From a virus, in the IMG/VR virus record IMGVR_UViG_3300042904_000265, positions 1 through 45,253 of that record: 45,253 nt of DNA, one strand, 5' to 3'. Under the pieces are notes generated by a model. It saw only the letters and a program-made list of their open reading frames with translations. It did no database searches and was not told where the DNA came from. Shown here in pieces: positions 41,648 through 45,253 of the stretch. Position 1 is the first letter of the stretch. Each line of letters starts with the position of its first letter. Position numbers and translations under genes: made by a program.

Positions 41648-42048
41648 CCTTACGCGATCTGCTCATTAAACACGAAGGCATCAAGGGCAAGGTCTATGCC
41701 GACTCAGAAGGCATTCTTACCATTGGTGTGGGCCGGAACTTGGAAGATGTAGGGGTCACCTACGACGAATCTATGCTGATGCTGGATAACGATATCAAGC
41801 GTGTCCTGTACGCATGCTGGCATGAGTTTCCTTGGTTTGCCGATCTCAACGAAGACCGGCAAAACGTGGTCGCTAACATGGTCTTTAACTTAGGGCTCGA
41901 AGGGTTCAAGAAGTTCAAGAAGATGATTGCGGCCATCCAAAAGGAAGACTACGTAGAAGCCGCCTGCCAGATGGTGGATAGCAAATGGGCTACGCAGGTC
42001 AAGGGCCGGGCCGTGGAGTTGGCCGTCATGATGAAGGGGAACGAGTAA
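41644..42048 (+). CDS. Endolysin, T4-type lysozyme (GH24)
   Basis: 134 residues. The catalytic triad E11-D20-T26 is at exactly the T4 lysozyme spacing (KHEG at 9-12, ADSEG at 19-23, TIGVGRN at 26-32). Cuts the peptidoglycan glycan backbone. No signal peptide, so release would depend on the adjacent holin candidate. Overlaps tailspike and next gene. Confidence 0.9.
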   Translation: MTLRDLLIKHEGIKGKVYADSEGILTIGVGRNLEDVGVTYDESMLMLDNDIKRVLYACWHEFPWFADLNEDRQNVVANMVFNLGLEGFKKFKKMIAAIQKEDYVEAACQMVDSKWATQVKGRAVELAVMMKGNE

Positions 42049-42434
42049 TGTTTGATATACCTAGCGCAGTCGGCAAAGTCAGTGACTTTTTTGGGGGCGT
42101 GCTCGATAAGTTCATCCCTGACGCGATTGAGCGGGAAAAGGTCAGTATTGAACTGGCGCAGATGGCCTTCAAAGAAGCGGAAATGGCCTATGCAGATCGG
42201 GACAGCGCACGGAAGCGTGAAATGGAAGTCAAGGACAAGGTCCCCGCTCACCTCGCCTATATTGCCATCGGGGCCTTTATCATGCTGGCCATGTACGTCA
42301 CAGTCTGGGGCGTGGCAGACAATAGTCGGGACATTGTCTTTGCCATCTTGGGCTGGGTGACAGGCTTTGTGGGCAGCGCCTTTGGGTACTATTTCGGGGC
42401 GAGCAGTGACAAAAAGGGCGGGACCATCAAATGA
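42048..42434 (+). CDS. Holin-like membrane protein, 128 aa
   Basis: MFDIPSAVGKVSDFFGG... An amphipathic N-terminal region and charged helix (KEAEMAYADRDSARKRE) are followed by two transmembrane helices (LAYIAIGAFIMLAMYVTVWG; ILGWVTGFVGSAFGYYFGAS). It resembles the phage holin group with this layout. Directly follows the lysozyme, which supports a lysis role. Confidence 0.75.
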   Translation: MFDIPSAVGKVSDFFGGVLDKFIPDAIEREKVSIELAQMAFKEAEMAYADRDSARKREMEVKDKVPAHLAYIAIGAFIMLAMYVTVWGVADNSRDIVFAILGWVTGFVGSAFGYYFGASSDKKGGTIK

Positions 42435-42691
42435 CCCTGCCAAACATTCCAGATGTCACCAATATGACCCCAGAAAAGTTTGTCATGTGGTGCTGTGCCG
42501 CGCTGCTCGTGTTCATTCTCTGGGGCGTGAACAGCAAGCTGGAAGCCATGATGCAGGAGCATATGGGCCTGCTCAAGGTGGCGCAAATCCAGTGCTACAA
42601 CCACGCAGAGAATAACACGGACCAGGCCGTGCGCGTGAACCAGCAACGGCGCTGTTTGACATTCCAATTAAACGCACCTACACCGCCATAA
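42431..42691 (+). CDS. Single-pass membrane protein of the lysis cassette (i-spanin-like?)
   Basis: 86 residues, MTLPNIPDVTNMTPEKF..., one transmembrane helix (WCCAALLVFILWGV), then a periplasmic helix with two later Cys. Position between holin and a lipoprotein candidate suggests an inner-membrane spanin, but heptad periodicity is weak. Confidence 0.55.
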   Translation: MTLPNIPDVTNMTPEKFVMWCCAALLVFILWGVNSKLEAMMQEHMGLLKVAQIQCYNHAENNTDQAVRVNQQRRCLTFQLNAPTPP

Positions 42692-43014
42692 TGGACCTGA
42701 TCACGATCATGGCTGCGATGTTCCTGAACCTGGCCAGTGGCTGCGATGCCATGCCGGCTGAGGCGCAGCGCATCCATGGGCAAGACTTCATGGTGCAATC
42801 ATGGGCCTGCCGTGACAAGCACGGTGAGCTGCATGTGTGGCGCACCTGGCAACGGGAATGTGTCGCACAGAATCAGTCCAGGTTCTGGGGCAGGCCCTAT
42901 TTCCTGGAAGACCCGCTGAACCATATGAGCTTCTACGTGAACCGCTTTGGCGAGCTACAGGGCGGGCAAGGGGCCACGATAGAACAGGCCTACGTGCCCT
43001 TGTGCGGCTCCTGA
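42691..43014 (+). CDS. Putative lipoprotein/secreted protein of the lysis cassette
   Basis: 107 residues. N-terminal MDLITIMAAMFLNLASGC looks like a short type II signal with lipobox LASGC (Cys18). The mature part is Trp/Cys-containing (SWACRDKHGELHVWRTWQREC). Could be the outer-membrane spanin or an unrelated periplasmic protein. Shares a base with the preceding stop. Confidence 0.5.
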   Translation: MDLITIMAAMFLNLASGCDAMPAEAQRIHGQDFMVQSWACRDKHGELHVWRTWQRECVAQNQSRFWGRPYFLEDPLNHMSFYVNRFGELQGGQGATIEQAYVPLCGS

Positions 43015-43196
43015 CCCCTGCCTTGACTTTACCAAATCCAGTTAACAGAGTGCGTCTGGGGGGCGGCAGCGTACCAGTAAGGACGCACTGAAAAGCTACC
43101 AGGGCCAGCAGGTATAGAGGGCGTCGAGTCCCTTGAGCTGGTGCCAGTGCAAATCTGGCCCGCCCCATCAACCAGGAGACAAGCCGCACGGCCTAG
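43015..43196. other. Gene-free interval between lysis cassette and exonuclease
   Basis: No gene seen. It holds the nested complementary segments listed as a candidate structured RNA at 43049-43193. Late mRNA probably reads through or ends here; no classic terminator with T-run is present. Confidence 0.6.
43049..43193 (+). ncRNA. Candidate pseudoknotted structured RNA upstream of the exonuclease
   Basis: Helices readable by eye: AGTGCGTC (43049-43056)/GACGCACT (43082-43089); GGGGCGG (43060-43066), inside that loop, with CCGCCCC (43160-43166), which makes a pseudoknot; CCAGC (43105-43109)/GCTGG (43137-43141) around AGGG/CCCT (43118-43121/43130-43133); and GCCAG (43143-43147)/CTGGC (43155-43159) around loop TGCAAAT. 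GTGCAAATC in a hairpin, CCCC-CAAC nearby and ACCAGGAGAC-GCC (43170-43185) recall core pieces of cobalamin riboswitches, but spacing differs from the canonical fold. AGGAG at 43174-43178 is 18 bases from the GTG at 43197 with a small GCCG/CGGC hairpin between, so it could govern translation. Family assignment is not secure. Confidence 0.45.
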
Positions 43197-43940
43197 GTGA
43201 AGATCCTTTTCCTAGATATCGAAACGGCTCCAAATAAGGCCTATGTCTGGGGACTGTTCGATCAGAACATTGCGCATGATCAGGTTGAAGAATCTGGATA
43301 CATTCTGTGCTGGGCCGCAAAATGGCATGGCAAACCACGCATCTATTTTGATTCAGCTGAAAAGAAATCACGCCTAGAGGCGTTGAAACCCATCCATGCC
43401 CTGCTCGATCAAGCTGATATCGTCGTACACTTCAACGGTACTAAGTTTGATATCCCCATCCTTAACAGGGAGTTCGTCAAGCACGGCCTCATGCCCCCTT
43501 CCCCCTACCGGCAGATTGACTTGTTGCGTGTGGTACGTAGAGCCTTCCGATTTGAAAGCAACAAGCTGGCCTACGTGACAGAGACCCTTGGCCTCCAAGG
43601 CAAGATTCATCACGAAGGGTTCAAGCTCTGGGTAGGGTGCATGAATGGCGACAGAAAATCCTGGCGCACCATGGGCGAGTACAATCGCAGGGATGTCACG
43701 ATAATGGAGCCGCTGTATGAACGGCTCAGGCCCTGGATTGACCGGCACCCTAATATCCCCTCCAGCCATGGGATTGGCTGTCCCAAGTGTGGCAGTAACA
43801 ATGTGCAGCGCCGGGGCGTGCAAGTGGCTATTTCGCAGACCTACCTACGTTTGCAGTGTCAACAGTGCGGGGGGTGGTTCCGGTCAAATAAGACGCTGGT
43901 GAGAGATACGGGCGAGCGAGGCGTAAACATCGCAGTTTGA
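43197..43940 (+). CDS. DEDD 3'-5' exonuclease with C-terminal zinc ribbon
   Basis: 247 residues from a GTG; ExoI FLDIETAP (D7, E9) sits at the very N-terminus, which fixes the start. ExoII VHFNGTKFDIP (N80, D85) and ExoIII EYNRRDV (Y162, D166) complete an RNase-H-like/PolB-type exonuclease fold. A zinc ribbon follows: CPKC (195-198) and CQQC (221-224). No polymerase domain. It may proofread, process ends or degrade host nucleic acid. A structured leader precedes it. Confidence 0.85.
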   Translation: MKILFLDIETAPNKAYVWGLFDQNIAHDQVEESGYILCWAAKWHGKPRIYFDSAEKKSRLEALKPIHALLDQADIVVHFNGTKFDIPILNREFVKHGLMPPSPYRQIDLLRVVRRAFRFESNKLAYVTETLGLQGKIHHEGFKLWVGCMNGDRKSWRTMGEYNRRDVTIMEPLYERLRPWIDRHPNIPSSHGIGCPKCGSNNVQRRGVQVAISQTYLRLQCQQCGGWFRSNKTLVRDTGERGVNIAV

Positions 43941-43956
43941 TATAAGGAGTTTCCTA

Positions 43957-44388
43957 ATGTCATTTCCGATTGACGCTTATGATAAAGCAGTGTCGGCACT
44001 CAGAGCGGTAGTAGCGGATCGTGACTCGAAGGGCCGCAACGAAACGAACGACTTCTATAGCCAGTTTCCCCATGGTTCACAGGACTTAACCTTTGAACTG
44101 CATAGGCGGGTACAGCGCATCCTCGGAGCGGAACGGCTCGGCAACTCTCAGGTCGTCTACGAAGACACGCTGGACCTTGCCAACTACGCTATTTTCCTGA
44201 TGATGACGCTAGCGCAGGAAAAGAATCAGCATCAGGATCCTCAGTCGGTGCCTGCCCCAGCATCACAGCCAATATGGCAACCACTGCAAGGAACGATAGT
44301 GCCGGCCACAGCCACCTCATTTAGCAGGGGCTCCTTCGTCCCTGTAACCCCTGGCTCAGACCCTGCCCAAATCCTTGACCTAGATTAG
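43957..44388 (+). CDS. Hypothetical protein, 143 aa
   Basis: MSFPIDAYDKAVSALRA... after AAGGAG. Residues 1-90 are helical (DFYSQFPHGSQ, ELHRRVQRILGAERL, DTLDLANYAIFLMM). The C-terminus is Pro/Ser/Thr-rich and disordered. Its 3' 68 bases overlap the convergent secreted-protein gene. Function unknown. Confidence 0.65.
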   Translation: MSFPIDAYDKAVSALRAVVADRDSKGRNETNDFYSQFPHGSQDLTFELHRRVQRILGAERLGNSQVVYEDTLDLANYAIFLMMTLAQEKNQHQDPQSVPAPASQPIWQPLQGTIVPATATSFSRGSFVPVTPGSDPAQILDLD

Positions 44389-44590
44389 GCTGGCTATTGT
44401 CGTAGACGGTCCCGCTCTGGCCATTACTGCCAAACCATTGCCCTGGTGCACCAGGCGCAGCCGGAGGATAGTACAGGTACGAGCTGCCGTCACTATTAAA
44501 GCCCTGAACTTGCGCTGTCACTGGGCTCGCTATCTGCCCCACTGCATACCCCGACAGGAACAGGCTCAGGCATAGGATTGTTTTCAACAT
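44321..44590 (-). CDS. Small secreted protein, convergent to the late operon
   Basis: 89 residues from the ATG at 44590, which has a strong AAGGAGGAG 4-12 bases upstream. Signal peptide MLKTILCLSLFLSGYAVG with likely cleavage near residues 26-28 (TAQ). The mature part is Gly/Gln/Ser-rich (PPAAPGAPGQWFG, GQGFGQGLSQGLQG). It is transcribed with the integrase and could be expressed in lysogens, perhaps for envelope modification. It overlaps the integrase 3' end by 95 bases and the convergent gene by 68. Confidence 0.6.
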   Translation of the reverse strand: MLKTILCLSLFLSGYAVGQIASPVTAQVQGFNSDGSSYLYYPPAAPGAPGQWFGSNGQSGTVYDNSQPNLGQGFGQGLSQGLQGRRSPC

Positions 44591-45253
44591 GGGCTCCTCC
44601 TTGTGGTTGTAGGTGGGCACGGTTCACCAGCACATTCATATTCAGGGCGGCAATAATCTTTTTATTAATAGGCTGCACGTAAATCTGTGTCGTGTTCAGG
44701 TCCCGATGATTGAGCACGCCTTTGCTGATACTGACTAAGTCTAGGTGTTCCGTCAAGTCCGTCGCACAGGTCCGGCGCAAGTCCCGTTGCTGAACATCTA
44801 ACAGGCCGGCCCGCTTTCGTACCTCTGTCCACTGCAGATGCCACCATTCCTTGCTAGGCTTCCGGCCAAAGCGATTTGCAAATAAGTAGATTTGCCCAGG
44901 GGGCAGCGTAGCTAAGTACTCGGCCAGCAAATCACAGACAAATTGAGGAATAGGGACTTGCTGAGAATCCCCGTTCTTGGTCGTGGGCTTGATCCAGATC
45001 CCGACACGGCCATGTCCTGTTTCAAAAAGCTTAATGTCGGCAACCCTCGCGTTCCGTATCTCTCCTGGTCGTGGCCCTACGTAGTATCCAATATACATGT
45101 ACAGGCGGCTCATTAATGGCTCTCTGTCGATTTCACGCAGCAGGGCTGGGCGTTCCTGTTCAATCACGTAACGGGTACGGCGGTGCGCCCGTTTGCGCTT
45201 GACGCGCTGCGCGGTATTGGGACCACGATACAGCTCCCACTCGATTGCGAGAT
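44496..45253 (-). CDS. int: Tyrosine recombinase (integrase), C-terminal part
   Basis: Catalytic domain of the integrase whose N-terminus is at 1-402. In the joined 330-residue numbering the active-site residues are R140 (YYVGPRPGEIRN), K171 (PTTKNGDSQQ), R238 in QQRDLRRT, H261 (LNHRDL) and nucleophile Y270 (TTQIYVQP). The usual His of HxxR is Arg235. A 60-residue tail follows Tyr270, longer than usual and Pro/Ser/Gly-rich. The right terminal repeat lies inside this piece. Confidence 0.92.
   Translation of the reverse strand, partial: LAIEWELYRGPNTAQRVKRKRAHRRTRYVIEQERPALLREIDREPLMSRLYMYIGYYVGPRPGEIRNARVADIKLFETGHGRVGIWIKPTTKNGDSQQVPIPQFVCDLLAEYLATLPPGQIYLFANRFGRKPSKEWWHLQWTEVRKRAGLLDVQQRDLRRTCATDLTEHLDLVSISKGVLNHRDLNTTQIYVQPINKKIIAALNMNVLVNRAHLQPQGGAHVENNPMPEPVPVGVCSGADSEPSDSASSGL
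45087..45253. repeat. Terminal direct repeat, right copy
   Basis: Matches bases 1-167 with four substitutions (45213, 45216, 45222, 45228), all silent in the integrase frame. Joining the copies restores one uninterrupted integrase gene. Confidence 0.95.

Noticed and set aside
43060-43167. A tRNA gene reading of the structured leader
   Set aside because: Acceptor (7 pairs), a D-like stem and a T-like arm can be drawn, but there is no anticodon stem with a U33 loop, T-loop lacks TTC, and no CCA follows. A second reading ending GCCA at 43146 fails in the D and anticodon arms.
1-45253. CRISPR array, reverse transcriptase/diversity element, toxin-antitoxin pair or tape-measure gene
   Set aside because: No regularly spaced repeats, no RT motifs and no long tape-measure ORF were seen; the RHH genes lack an adjacent toxin-like partner.

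Overview
The window is an essentially complete genome of a temperate, short-tailed (podovirus-like) dsDNA phage, probably assembled from a metagenome. The first 167 bases recur at the end (45087-45253) with four mismatches. An integrase gene runs off the left edge and re-enters at the right edge in the same frame, so the map closes into a circle. Lipoboxes, secreted proteins, a GH24 lysozyme with a holin-like protein and spanin-like candidates, and a GT9 (heptosyltransferase-like) enzyme suggest a Gram-negative host. The host species cannot be named from the sequence.

Layout: (1) 1-1200 is the lysogeny/switch end, with the integrase N-terminus (minus), two divergent ribbon-helix-helix proteins and the control region between them. 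(2) 1205-6907 is a tightly overlapping early operon of small zinc-finger or membrane proteins, a RecB-like nuclease, a replication protein whose gene carries an iteron-like AT-rich tract (candidate origin), an N6/N4 DNA methyltransferase and a VRR-NUC-like protein. No polymerase or helicase is seen, so replication should use the host replisome. (3) 6934-8349 is a secreted pectate-lyase-like enzyme, followed by small coiled-coil and membrane proteins to 10998. (4) 10999-11302 is a gene-free stretch with strongly structured sequence. (5) 11390-15514 is the packaging region. The large terminase is split into an ATPase half and a nuclease half by an HNH endonuclease gene. (6) 15507-23323 is the head module: portal, scaffold, major capsid and decoration-type proteins, with an SGNH esterase and a glycosidase-like protein inserted. 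(7) 23418-29283 is an accessory island: a second HNH endonuclease, two glycosyltransferases, two methyltransferases and a large multidomain adhesin. (8) 29270-38459 holds head-tail adaptors, tail nozzle, a GNAT acetyltransferase and ejection (internal virion) proteins. (9) 38456-41647 holds two tail fibre/spike proteins that share an N-terminal anchor. (10) 41644-43014 is the lysis cassette. (11) 43015-43196 is a second highly structured non-coding element just upstream of a DEDD exonuclease gene. (12) The right end has a small gene, a convergent secreted-protein gene (minus) and the integrase C-terminus (minus).

Nearly all plus-strand genes overlap by ATGA, GTGA or TAATG, so most are probably translationally coupled within long operons. 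The main points for follow-up are the split terminase, the two structured non-coding elements (11150-11278 and 43049-43193), a repeated candidate operator motif, the possible origin inside the replication gene, and a terminal repeat whose four differences are all synonymous. All functions are assigned by eye from motifs; no database search was run.
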